Assembly (NCBI GenBank): GCA_026413225.1
Contig: CM048552.1
Span: forward strand, 211,061,553-211,125,552
Length of the DNA stretch: 64,000 nt
DNA from: Otis tarda
Lineage: Eukaryota > Chordata > Aves > Otidiformes > Otididae
Direction of reading: 5' to 3'
Shown here one piece after another: positions 10,996 through 21,949 of this stretch; position 1 is the first letter of the stretch, and the number at the start of each line of letters is the position of its first letter. The notes beneath the pieces were generated by a model. That model searched no databases, was not told the DNA's origin, and saw only the letters and a list, made by a program, of their open reading frames with translations. A program made the translations under genes and the position numbers.

Positions 10996-13900
10996 CTTTT
11001 CTAACCAGCTTCAAAGGATTTTCTGAACTCTCTCCTTTATTCATCTTCCAAGGCCTCCATTACTATCTTGTATGGAATACCTTCACAAAACCACCTATTA
11101 ATTCAGTGTACAAGGCAGTGCAAATCCCTCCTGGAAAGAGCTGTAATACTGACTGCCAGATACGCATCTGTCTTCTGCGTTGTAAAACAACAGCTGTAGG
11201 TTCTCTCTTTAGCGAACATAAATGGTGTGACAATGTAAGGCGATGCATATGATGGAAACGTCTGGTAATGCATTAAATCCTTCTGAGAAACTTTGTGTAA
11301 AATTAAGAAAAAAATAAAGCAAAAAATCAAACAAACAACAACAAAAAACCCAAAGCATAGTTTTTCTTGCAGCTACTAGATTTCTAAGCCTTTAGTACAA
11401 ACCCAGAAAATATTTGAGAGGCAGGCAATGTCAATTGCAACTCTGCTTCCTCCAGTTTCTCACAAAAGCATTTCCCTGAGCTAGCGTGCTGTTTTAAAAG
11501 TCAAATCTGGGGATTATTTGTTACACATTTCCTGTAAAATCAATGAGGAGAAAAAGGTACCTAAAACCGCACATTTTATTACAGCTCAGAAATTCTACAG
11601 TGCACTAAGCCAGTCTGTACGGTGTGATTTGTGCTGTGCTACAGCAGTCACTTGTTTGTTCTTTCTTTAATAAGATAACTTGGAAGTTCATAATGTGCCT
11701 TACATGCATGATCCACTTTCCCTCCTGAAGGAGATTCCATAGTAAATTTTTTGTAATATTTGATCTTTGACTTTTTTTTCCTTCCTAATAACTCTCTGGT
11801 TATTGAAATGCTTCAGCTGAGCAGTGGTGAATCAGTCCATGAAACACTAGCAGTGCCTCATTATTAATGTCTCATTAGTGAATATTTGTAGGCAGGATTC
11901 CATGCTATATAAACATAACTAAATGGTGGAGATAAATGCTTCTAGTAGCTGATATTTGGAATAGGAAAAAAAATAAGGAAAGAATGAAATGCAACAAAAT
12001 AGAAAAAAAAAATCAAATAGTAGAATGAACACTGAAACTCATGAAAAGAGCCACATGAAATAGTTTTGGCCCAGAGTTGTTAAAAACATTAATAGTTTAT
12101 ACATGGACACTAGTGAACGATCCCAAATCCTATTAAAACTGAGCGAGTACCTTAGTTACTGATAAGAATGTAAAAATAATTTACTGAGTGACAAAAAAAG
12201 GTATATAGATGAGAACTCAATTATTTTTCTAGTCTTTCTAACTTCCATCTATGTACAAAAGATACTGCTACTGCAAAATACACCATCACTGCTTTATCTC
12301 AGTAAAGTAAGTAAACTTAGCTCACCAGTAGTGCTCAGTGAACTTTCTCCCACTGATCCAACCGGTGTTTTAGAGGTTTTCTTCATTTACTGGAAGGCTG
12401 CTTTCTCCTGCTCTCTCTCTTGCAGTGTGAGATCCCTGCCCCACCTCCTAATAACCTGCTAGACACCGTGTTACTGTGCCACAGAGGGATGTTCATGTCT
12501 CAGAGTAGGATACCACGTATGTGCTGTGCTGCACTTGGGCTAATGGCTATAATGCTTTCAGTATCAGAGCTGGTTTCTCGTCAATACTTCTCCTCCTGGT
12601 GTGCTGAGAGTGGTTTTGCCCTTAAATTTAGTGTTTTTCTAGCACAGAAAAGTAAAACAAATTTATTTTTTCACTGTTCCTGTTTTCTATTCTAAGATCT
12701 CTATTTTGATTAGTATTGCACATTACAGAGGCACCTTTTTCTTCCATATAGTGCAGCTGACTTCTGACTAATTCTTTATGACTTGTCATTTATAGTGTGT
12801 TTTCAACTTGCAAAAAAACCATTCTATTAAACATTTTATATGAAACATAACAACTAATGTTTATGTAACATCTCTCCGAATGTACTAAATTAAGATAAGT
12901 GAATTAGTTACTAGGGAAAAAGTAAGACAAAAGAACAAGCTGCAAGTTGGAACATGCACCTTTTGGCTAAACAATCATATTTGGGAGTAATAAGCATCAT
13001 TCTGGAGCTGTTCATGTTAGGGCTTTGCCTATTTGTTTGCCTCTTTACAAAACTCAGTACAGTGATTCCTCAAGACTGAACTTGAGTTTTAACCATCATT
13101 TCACTTGGAAATGAAAATAACTACAATAAATAAGATAGATGATGTTTGCATTCATTTGTAAGATTTGAGTAAAGAGTGGGAAGATGTATATCTGACATTC
13201 ATCTCCTCTATGTTGGTATAGACAATATGTTAATATTCAAGCCATCATTCTCTCTTCTCTCAATCATTTTACTTTGCTCAGTTGAAGGAAAATATTGAGT
13301 TAATCAGTTACAAATCTATTTTGGCATAGGGAGCTCTTACCTTATTCCAAGAGAATGGTATGAACACATCTAGAGCACAAAAGTTTCACTGAATCTTTTT
13401 CATGTACAAGCTGGTTTAAAATTGTTCTTTCTTTCAACAAGGTGGGTGAGCTCTAACGTACATGTACCTTGATTTTCAAGGGAAGTGTAAAAAGGGAATT
13501 CCGGCATAAAATAGAATTCCTGCTGCTTTGTTTGAGTTGGGCTAAATCTATTTGACAGGATTTTTATGTTTTAAAGAGATTTAGAAGTACATTTTGTCAA
13601 GCAGTTTGAGTAAGCTGGGATGGCTAATGTAACACAGAAGATAATATGGAGGCGATAATCCCTTTATAAACAACACTGGTTAGAGAATATGTAAAGAGCA
13701 GCAACAGACATTAGTATGATGGCAATGACTTAACAGGCAAAAATAATAGAACTAAACATCTGTGGTTTACCTTCACCAGATGCACCCTCTAATTGTGTGC
13801 AAATACCTGAGAAGTATAAACGAGAAGGAGCAACTCGTATGCACCATGGGTGTGGGAGAGAGCAGGTGCAGTGCAGCCCCTGAAGCCTGGGTGAACCTCA

Positions 13901-14209
13901 GTATGGACCATGATTCACTCAGACCCGTATTTTCTCTATTCTTTCTTATTCTTTTCAGTTATATATTCTGCCTAATGGAACTGAAGACATTATATTAATT
14001 TTTCAGGGCACTGGAGGCTCTGTTTCTGAGTCGTTTGGTGACTTGTTACTGTGAGCTCCTTGGTTTCTTTTGAACTGTGTTGTACAAAATTTATATATCT
14101 TTCAGATTATAGATTTTTTTCTTGCTTTATATTTCCCTTTGCTATTATATGAAAGAGTAAATAGAAACACTCAGTTGACTTGCATGACATCGCTGATTTA
14201 ATAAGCCCC
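10996..14209. other. AT-rich non-coding DNA
   Basis: No gene recognised. A segment at 12426-12516 has an exon-like look: a strong polypyrimidine tract and AG just before it, and GTATGT just after. It would encode only 30 residues and is treated as a speculative finding. The remainder is AT-rich with short chance frames. Confidence 0.55.
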
Positions 14210-14430
14210 TGTGACATCAGCTCTTACTTAACTCTGAAATTAAACAGCCCTGATTTTTTTCAATTCCTCTACCATGACAGTCTTTTCATACCTCTAATAA
14301 TTTTAATTGCCCTGCTACAGACCTTTTCTACTTCTATTATCTCTTTCTTTGAGATGGTACGACCAGAATTGAGCACAAGATTCAAGGGAGGACGTGCCAT
14401 CAATTTATATAATAGCATAATAATAGTTTA
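14210..14430 (-). mobile_element. ancient CR1/L3-like LINE fragment
   Basis: On the minus strand this resembles the region downstream of the reverse transcriptase in old CR1/L3 elements. Plus-strand cues in order are 'cagtcttttcatacctctaa', 'ttttaattgccctgctacag', 'gagatggtacgaccagaatt', 'gagcacaagattcaagggagg' and 'catcaatttata'. There is no tail and no intact frame. It ends about 150 bases before an LTR insertion. Confidence 0.75.
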
Positions 14431-14577
14431 TAAATTTGGAACATGGTTGGGCTTACTGCATATACCTACTGCACAGTTCTGAAGAGTTCACTAAATTCAG
14501 GAGATTATTATTATCCTGTTAAGCTTTCAGAGGAGCAGAACTGAAAGGCTAAGGGTTCACTTTTTTTTTTTAGATAC

Positions 14578-15157
14578 TGCACTAGTTTTGGCTAGGATAA
14601 CGTAACTCGTATGGTGCTATGTTTTGGATTTGTTCTGAAAATAGTGTTGATAACAGAGAGGTGTTCTAGCTATTTCTGAGCAGTGCTTACAGAGCGTCAA
14701 GGCCTTTTCTGCTTCTTATGCTGCCCCAATAGTGAGTAGGTTGGAGGTGCTCAAGAAGCTGGGAGGGGACACAGCTGGGACAGCTGATCTCAGCTGATCT
14801 CAGTTGACCAAAGAGGTCAGACGTATACATATCCCAAACCATATGACATTGTGCTCAACAATAAAAACTGATGGAAGAAAGAGGAAGCGGGGAACGTTTG
14901 TCTTCCCAAGCAGCTGTTACATGTGAAGGAGCTCTGCTTTCTTGGAGGTGGTTGAACATCTGCCTGCTGATGGGAAGTAGTGAATGAATCCCTTATTTCA
15001 CTTTGCTTGCATGCACAGCTTTTGCTTTACCTATTAAACTGTCCTTATCTCAACCCACAAGTTTTCTCACTTTTACCCTTTCAGTTCTCTTTCCAATCCC
15101 ACCAGGGAGCAAGTGGCTGTGTCGAGGTTAGCTGCCTACTGGGCTTAAACCACGACA
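14578..15157 (+). mobile_element. solo ERV LTR, second family
   Basis: A 580-bp element begins TGCACTAGTTTTGGCTAGG and ends GGCTTAAACCACGACA. It matches my memory of a widespread avian ERV LTR containing 'gctatgttttggatttg', 'cagtgcttacagagcgtcaag', 'tgccttacctattaaactg'-like and 'cttatctcaacccac' blocks. A TATA-like CAATAAAA lies near 14858, and an ATTAAA polyadenylation signal at 15033-15038 is followed by GT-rich sequence. The 5-bp flanks GATAC (14573-14577) and GGTAC (15158-15162) match at 4 of 5 positions, consistent with a target-site duplication. An 11-bp repeat ('cagctgatctc' twice) sits near 14780. No internal retroviral genes are present. Confidence 0.85.
15033..15038 (+). terminator. 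LTR polyadenylation signal ATTAAA
   Basis: ATTAAA followed by 'ctgtccttatct' marks the likely R/U5 border of the LTR at 14578-15157 and fixes its orientation as plus. Confidence 0.45.
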
Positions 15158-16423
15158 GGTACGGTACATGTGATGTATCTCAGGAAGACAGAGATAGTGC
15201 TTTCATTAAGTTCTCTTATCTTACTCAGAAGACCTGTGGGTTGGTGAGCTCCGTAAATTAGAACAGATCCTGAATGTTAAAGCATGCTACTGTCTCTTCT
15301 TCCTTTCTTTAGTCAGCTGAGAAAGGGTAGTTTTCAGAGCATTTCATACCATTTTGCTGTGGAAAACAGCCTGTTTAAGCCTCTTTAGAAATCTAACACT
15401 AGGTGTAGTGTACTCATAGACACACACCAAATACTGTGACTATCCCTTAAGATGATGATTGTCCAGCTTCACCTGCATAACTTGATTTGTGGATGTTATT
15501 GAAACCGACATGTTGACCCTTCAGTGGTAGAAGACAAACTCTTTCCCAAAAAGTGGAAAATATAAGACATCATGGGCCTAACAAGCACTATGCCACAATC
15601 TGGGAAGACAGACAGCTCTGGGACTCTGACTTCTTCGTAGAAAAGTGAATACTGATCGACAAAGATCAAGGAGAATTTTACCAAACTAGCTATGTTCTTG
15701 TGGCAGATATTTGAATCCTAATTCTATTTATTCCAGCATTGAAAAGGAGGGTAGAAATTTGGCTTGCATCCCAATTTAGGCCCACTACTCATGAAGATAC
15801 TATGATAAAAAGAAACAGTATGAGACTTCAAAAATAATTGATGCATAATTAAGAACCTGTGTACTCACTAAATTACAGAGGAAGTATCATTGCTAGGCAA
15901 CAATTGTTCATGAAAAATCAACTTCTACTTAAGAGAGTTAGAAACATAATAAATATAAAGCAGCTTCAGGTATATCCTTAAACGAAGCATATAATGAAAA
16001 AGAGGATTTCTATGGCATTCTATTAGTGTGAGGACGAGATTTGATCCTTTTATCTCTAAAGTGAAAATTAAGGCTGTCCATTACATAACATTATACCTTC
16101 TGCATTTACTGTCGTATTAATCAGTAATTTATATGTCTATTCTTTGACCCCCTTCAAGTACAGTAGCCTGCTGGAGTGGTGATATTGAAGCTTTCATTAT
16201 TGTACAGAGAGCTCGATGTTTTTAAAATGCTTGACTGCTGTCTTATGAATTAACTGTGTATTTGAAATGAACTCATTTGTTTTAAAAAAGAGATCTCCTA
16301 TAGGATCTTCCTGAGGGCTGGGGTCAGTCTAGTGACAAGAACCACACAAAGTGAGTCAGCTCAGATGGACCACTCAGGTGGCCCAGACTTAAATATGTTA
16401 TTTTGCACCTAATTATTACAATT
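15158..16423. other. non-coding DNA
   Basis: AT-rich sequence between an LTR and the CR1 cluster. No gene or recognised repeat. Short frames, including one of about 62 codons on the minus strand near 15.6 kb, show no domain. Confidence 0.6.
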
Positions 16424-17960
16424 TCATAGAATCATAGAATCATAGAATGGATAGAGTTGGAAGGGACCTTCAAAGGTCATCTAGTCCAAGCCCCCTACAA
16501 GAAGCAGGGACATCCCCAACTAGATCAGGTTGCTCAGAGCCTCATCCAGGCTGGCCTTGAACGTTGCCAGGGATGGAGCTTCCACCACCTCTCTCGGCAG
16601 CCTGGGCCAGTGTTCTACAACTCGCATTGTAAAAAAATTTTTCCTAATATCCAGTCTAAATCTACCTCCCTCTATTTTAAAACCATTGCCATTGCCATTG
16701 TCCTATCACAACAGGCCCTACTAAACAGCCTCTCCCCATCTTTCTTATAGGTCCCCTTGAGATACTGGAAGACCGCTATAAGGTCTCCCCAGAGCCTCCT
16801 CTTCTCCAGGCTGAACAGCCCCAACTCTCTCAGCCTGTCCTCATAAGAGAGGTGCTGCAGCCCTTTTATCATCTTTGTGGCCATCCTCTGGACCTTCTCC
16901 AACTGGTTCATGTCCTTCTTATGTTGGCGGCTCCAGAACTAGACACAGTACTCCAGGTGGGGTCTCACCAGGGCAGAGTAGAGGGAGAGTATCACCTCCC
17001 TCAACCTGCTGGCCACGCTCCTCTTGATGCAGCCCAGGATGCGGTTGGCCTTCTGGGCCGCAAGGGCACATTGCCGGCTCATGTTGAGCTTCTCGTCCAC
17101 CAGCACTCCCAAGTCCTTCTCCTCAGGGCTGCTCTCAATCCATTCTCCGCCCAGCCTGTGTTTGTGCCTGGGATTGCCACGACCCAGATGCAGGACCTTG
17201 CACTTGGCCTGGTTGAACTTTATGAGGTTGGCACGGGCCCACCTCTCCAGCCTGTCCAGGTCCCTCTGGATGGCATCCCTCCCTTCCAGCATGTCAACAG
17301 CACCACACAGCTTGGTGTCATCGGCAAACTTGCTGAGGGTGCACTCTATCCCACTGTCCATGTCGCTGACAAAGATGTTGAACAGGGCTGGGCCCAACAC
17401 GGACCCCTGAGGGACACCACTTGTGACCGGTCTCCACATGGACATTGAGCCGTTAACCACCACTCTCTGAGTGCGGCCATCCAGCCAACTCCTTATCTAC
17501 CAAGTCCTCCATCCATCAAACCCATGTCTCTTTAGTTTAGAGAGAAGGTTGTCGTGTGGGACAGTGTCAAAAGCTTTGCACAAGTCCAGGTAGATGATAT
17601 TCGTTGCTTGTCCCTTGTCCACTGATGCTGTCACCGCATCATAAAAGGCCACCAAATTGGTCAGGCACGATCTGCCCTTGGTGAAGCCATGTTGGCTGTC
17701 ACCAACCACCTCCTTGCTCTCCATGTGCCTTAGCATGGTTTCCAGGAGAATCTGCTCCATGACCTTGCCAGGCATAGAGGTGAGGCTGACTGGCCTGTAG
17801 TTGCCTGAGTCCTCCTTGTTCCCCTTTTTAAAAAATGGGTTTATGTTCCCTCTCTTCCAGTCATCGGGAACCTCACCAGACCGCCACAGATACAGACTGA
17901 CGAGTTTCAGACCCAATGCACTCTGCAAGCCAAAAAGCCATTCATTAACACTTGTCCCTG
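16424..17960 (-). mobile_element. long CR1 LINE copy A (young subfamily)
   Basis: This CR1 retrotransposon lies on the minus strand. Its 3' end at about 16424 shows the tandem ATTCTATG tail (plus: 'atagaatcatagaatcatag'). Going 5' it covers the C-terminal part of ORF2, the palm of the reverse transcriptase and part of the fingers, and is truncated at about 17960. CR1 copies are usually 5'-truncated by target-primed reverse transcription. It is close in sequence to the plus-strand copy at 21950-23303, with few differences by eye in shared parts. No target-site duplication is evident, as is usual for CR1. It is one of the two least decayed repeats here. Confidence 0.95.
16672..17960 (-). pseudogene. 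CR1 ORF2 remnant, reverse transcriptase (broken)
   Basis: The minus-strand frame encodes the reverse transcriptase of CR1. Motifs visible in order are '[13 protein letters not shown]', '[20 protein letters not shown]', '[14 protein letters not shown]', the motif A region '[16 protein letters not shown]', '[17 protein letters not shown]' (motif B) and the catalytic 'KFADDTKL' (motif C; FADD at 17317-17328). Downstream is the CR1-typical '[21 protein letters not shown]'. The frame stays in register but is cut by two TAG codons. One, at 17497-17499, replaces a Trp seen in the 22-kb copy. The other, at 16939-16941, falls just after 'LEYCV'. The endonuclease half of ORF2 is absent, so the copy cannot move by itself. 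Confidence 0.9.
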
Positions 17961-18362
17961 GAATTTGCCTACTGCTATTAGCAGTTCGCATAGCTTGGTA
18001 GCAACATCTTCTGCCTACTCCTGGGCTTCCCCTGTATAGTTCTGAGGTGTTACAAACTTCAAAACTATACAACTTCTTTGTATTCTAATGAATTCCCAGT
18101 TTCACAAGTGAAACAATGTCTCTCCAGCATTCAAAAAATCTCTCAACAACTGAAAAACCTTGAAGCAAGTGTAAAATAATAGCAGTACAAGGATTAATAA
18201 AACAATTACTGATCTTAGAGACAGGTGTATAAAGAGAAAGGAAAATTACATCAACAGAAATCTGAACTTTCCAAGAGATTGTCTGTCTGCAATTCATCCA
18301 GATAAACACAATCAGAACATGTACACAGCTTTCATGAGAGTACAACAACATGGTTGTCACCA
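17961..18362. other. non-coding spacer between two CR1 copies
   Basis: About 400 bases between a minus-strand and a plus-strand CR1, so two CR1 5' ends face each other. It does not look like CR1. The minus-strand frame of the neighbouring CR1 reads a short way into it by chance. No gene seen. Confidence 0.6.
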
Positions 18363-18853
18363 ACGCAAGAAGGACATGGACAAGTTAGAGCAGGTCCAGA
18401 GGAGGCCACGAAGATGTTCAGGGGCCTGGGGCACCTCTCCTATGAGGACAGGCTGAGGGAGTTGGGTCTGTTCAGGCTGGAGAAGAGAAGGCTGTGCGGA
18501 GGCCTTCCAGTACTTAAAGGGGGCCTAGAAGAAAGATGGGGAGAAACTCTTCATCAGGGCCTGTTGCAATAGCACGAGGGGTAATGGTTTTAAAATAGAA
18601 AGAGGTAGATTCAGACTAGATATTAGGAAAAAAAAATTTACACTGGGGTGGTAGAACACTGAGAACACTGGCTGGCCCAGGTTGCCCAGAGAGATGGTGG
18701 ATGCCCCATCCCTGGAAACATTCAAGGCCAGGTTGGATGAGGCTCTGAGCAACCTGATGTGGTTCAAGATGTCCCTGCTTGTTGCAGGGGGGTTGGACTG
18801 GATGGCCTTTAAAGGTCCATTCCAGCCCTAACTATTCTATGATTCTGTGATTA
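18363..18853 (+). mobile_element. CR1 3' fragment
   Basis: 5'-truncated CR1 beginning at 'aagaaggacatggacaag' and running through 'gagaagagaaggctg', 'ttgcccagagagatggtgg' and 'gggttggactgg' to the tail 'ctattctatgattctgtg'. It covers only the last part of ORF2 and the short 3' UTR. The frame is broken by small indels. Confidence 0.93.
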
Positions 18854-20549
18854 CATAGACACAGAAGATCCTCATACAATGGAGACTGCACATTAACAAA
18901 GAGGCTTTCAGTATTAGGTCCTTCACTCATGCTTGAGGACTCTCTAAGCAACAGAGACCTTCTGTGTACAGCAGCGACTTACAACTCAAATGAGTTCCCC
19001 CTCTCTCTCTCTCCCTCCTTGCCCCACTCCTTGTCTCCCATACCCCCACCATCGTCTCACCTTCTTTCTGGATAGCTTACACATGCCTAGCTCTTCTTTG
19101 TTTCCTGGATGCCCTGTGCTCAACAGGAATCATAAGCAACTTTGACTAACTCACATTACTCTCTTTGCTATGAGCCAGAAATCCTGTGCTGCATTCTAGC
19201 CACTGGCAGGTCTTTGGGGGAAACATATAACTCCTGGACTCTGTTTCATGAAGACCTGGTTAGAGGTTTACAGACCACATGGCAAGTTCAGATCTTCTTA
19301 AGATCCAGAATTTTCTGATTTTTTTTTTGGATATGGGAACATGCTGGAATTTTGTTTTTTGTTTTTTTTTTTAAAAAAAGCTATTTTGCCAAGAGAAATA
19401 AATAAATGCTTAATGATGTTATAATTCTCAATAAACTTCATATTCTACAGAATTCCATTATTCTGTTCCTAAATGTCTCCAAGAATATTTTTTTAAATGC
19501 TGACATGTTCATGTTCATTAATTGAAATTTGAACTGTCTTTATTTAAAAATTTAATAATTTACTTTTCAGGCATATTAAAGTTTAGGATTTAGTCTTTGT
19601 GTTCATTTGAGCTAACAAATTCAATTGCTAAGAAATATTTATAAACAAGTGAAAATCCTCCCCCCTCAAAAGAAAAAAAGAACAATAAAAGAAAAATACC
19701 AGAAAGTAGTTTGCAGTCTGTGTTCAGAGCTAATACATTAATCCTTCTGACAGGTACTACTTACAGAGCCAATTTGTTTTCTAACACTTGCAAACCATAG
19801 AAATGGAAAATGTGCCTATTTCCCATCCTTTAGCTATTATTGAATTTATGTGGTATTGGTGCTTTTAAGAAACAGAGAGCTCCTACTTCTTTCCTTGGTT
19901 TTGTTAGAGGAATATCCTGGTTTAAACAATATACATTTTTTCCTTACACAAGCTTTAAAATTCCTTTGTTTTCTGCCATCTGACACACATTTACACTCCT
20001 CGGCACTGAATCACTGTTTGGCTAAGTTAGGTCATTTCACAGTGGGCATTACTTTCTTCTTCTTTTCTTCTTTTCACCCTTTATTTACATATTCTTCCAT
20101 CCTCCTTCACAGCTACTTCACTTAAAACCTAAAGCCTTTGGCACTTCTGATGATTTTTCCTTTTCAAAGTTCATTTTTTTTTTTGGTCAGGTGCAAATCC
20201 AGCTAGCCTATACTTTGTACATCGGAGCAGAAATTAGTTTGTATTTGATAAAAGAGGATCTTGAGGTCATATTCCTCTTCCTTTAGAAACAACATTTCTA
20301 AAATAATCATTTACATTTCTAGGATCCTTGTTTTAAATCAAATATAGAAATGCCATCAGGAATTTTTTGTTCTGTATGTTTCTCTAGCAATATGTTGAGT
20401 GACTTTCATGTTACCTGCCTTAATTCCTACTATCTTATGAGGTTCAGTGGAGAGAATAGGCACAGTGAGATGCACATCCAGTCTGACTTCATTAAGATAT
20501 CTGATTTAAGATGAGACAAACTTTTCTGTAGACTTTTACATTACCTTGT
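18854..20549. other. non-coding DNA
   Basis: AT-rich apart from a CT-rich patch around 18998-19030. No gene recognised. Poly-T/poly-A runs at about 19319-19380. Short frames look fortuitous. Confidence 0.6.
18998..19013. repeat. short (CT)n repeat
   Basis: Sixteen bases of mostly alternating C and T within a longer pyrimidine-rich patch. Confidence 0.7.
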
Positions 20550-21092
20550 ATCAGGAACAGCGTGGCCAGCACAACTAGGGAAGTAATCATCGCCCTGTAC
20601 TCAGCACTGGTGAGGCTGCATCTCGAATACTGGTTTAAGTTTTGGGTCTCTCACTACAGGAAGAACATTGAGGTGCTGGAGTGTGTCCAAAAAAGAGAGA
20701 CAAAGCTGGTGAAGGGTCTGGAGCACAAGTCCTGTAAGGAACGGCTGAGGGAACTGGGATTGTTTATTCTGGAGAAGAGGAGGCTGAGGGAAGACTTTTT
20801 CTATTTCTACAAGTACCTGAAAGGGGGTTGTAGTGAGGTGGGTGTTGGTCTCTTCTCCCAAGTAACAAGTGATATGATAAAAGGAAATAGCCTCAGGTTG
20901 CATCAGGGGAGATTTAGATTGGATATTAGGAAAAATTTATTCACTGAAAGGCTTATCAAGCATTAGACGGAATGTGGATGCGGAGCTTAGGGACATGGTT
21001 TAGTGGTGGACTTGTCAGTATTAGGTTAATGGTTGGACTTGACAATCTTAAGGATCTTTTCCAATCTAAATGATTCTATGATTCTATGTTTC
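20550..21092 (+). mobile_element. CR1 3' fragment, second subfamily, internal deletion
   Basis: CR1 fragment starting 'aggaacagcgtggccagc', then 'ctgtactcagcactggtgagg', 'gtgctggagtgtgtccaa', 'gagcacaagtcctgtaagg', 'ggttgtagtgaggtgggtg' and ending 'atgattctatgattctatg'. The wording differs from the 16.4-kb copy and marks another subfamily, the same as the minus-strand copy at 45.86-46.40 kb. Compared with that copy, a block is missing after 'gcttatcaagcattagac' (about 20963), where the 'ggaatag.. ttgcccagg..' part should follow. A continuous 134-codon frame (20562-20966) covers the C-terminal end of ORF2, but without the reverse transcriptase. Confidence 0.93.
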
Positions 21093-21949
21093 TATTATTA
21101 TTTGGTTTAGTTTTATTTCAATTATATCTTCTCTTGTTGGGTAGGTATAAAAAATTAAATTGCTATTTTAGCAGTACTGGAACTGGAATGAGCACTGTGT
21201 AGCTAAGACAATAGATTTCTAGTCAGATTTTAATTGGGTTCATTGTCCTAACACTGACCTTATACAAATACATCTAAAGTAATACAGATTTAGTGTTCTA
21301 GGTGCTGCTTCCACATAGAAGATAGAATAGAGTTGGAGATCACAGCACCTACATTTAAAATTAGTTTTTATGCAGTCTTTTCTTTCCTTAATTAGTTAAA
21401 TGTTCCTAAGTTTGCATTGGAATTTTGAGATGCCTTCATTTGCAGGTATCTCTTATTTTCTAGCTTTGTCTTGTTCCTCCCTCTGATACCACAGCTCTTA
21501 GGTCTACGTAAAGTCTTGCTCAGTATTTCCAGCAATAATTTATAGCTCTCATAACATCAGAAAACAATTCCACCATCCTGAAAAATGATGTAACAATGTA
21601 GACAACCTAAGCTTCCCTGAAGTTAGAGCTCAAGAATACAGTCAATTTACCATTTTTAATCCAATTAATGGGCAACTCCTGATCCCCAGTACCTCTTACT
21701 AACTCCATTACACTTTGACTTGGATAACTACAGTGAGCAACAATCACCATGACCCTATTAAGAGCAGGTTTCCAAAGGTATACAGGTTTATTTTCATGAT
21801 GAAACAGAGTATATTGAAAATATGAATGCTTTCATCTGCCAGGGTATTTTCTGTTGGTACTACCTAGGAACTGCATTCAGGGATCAGAGATCCTACATGC
21901 TCAGGTTTGTATAAAACCTAGAATAAAGAGTTTTTATCCATAACAGAAC
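21093..21949. other. non-coding DNA
   Basis: Nothing recognised in this AT-rich interval between two plus-strand CR1 copies. Confidence 0.6.

Noticed and set aside
16852..17448. 198-codon plus-strand frame across the CR1 at 17 kb
   Set aside because: Antisense shadow of the CR1 reverse transcriptase frame. The same shadow occurs at 22235-22897 on the other strand of the second CR1.
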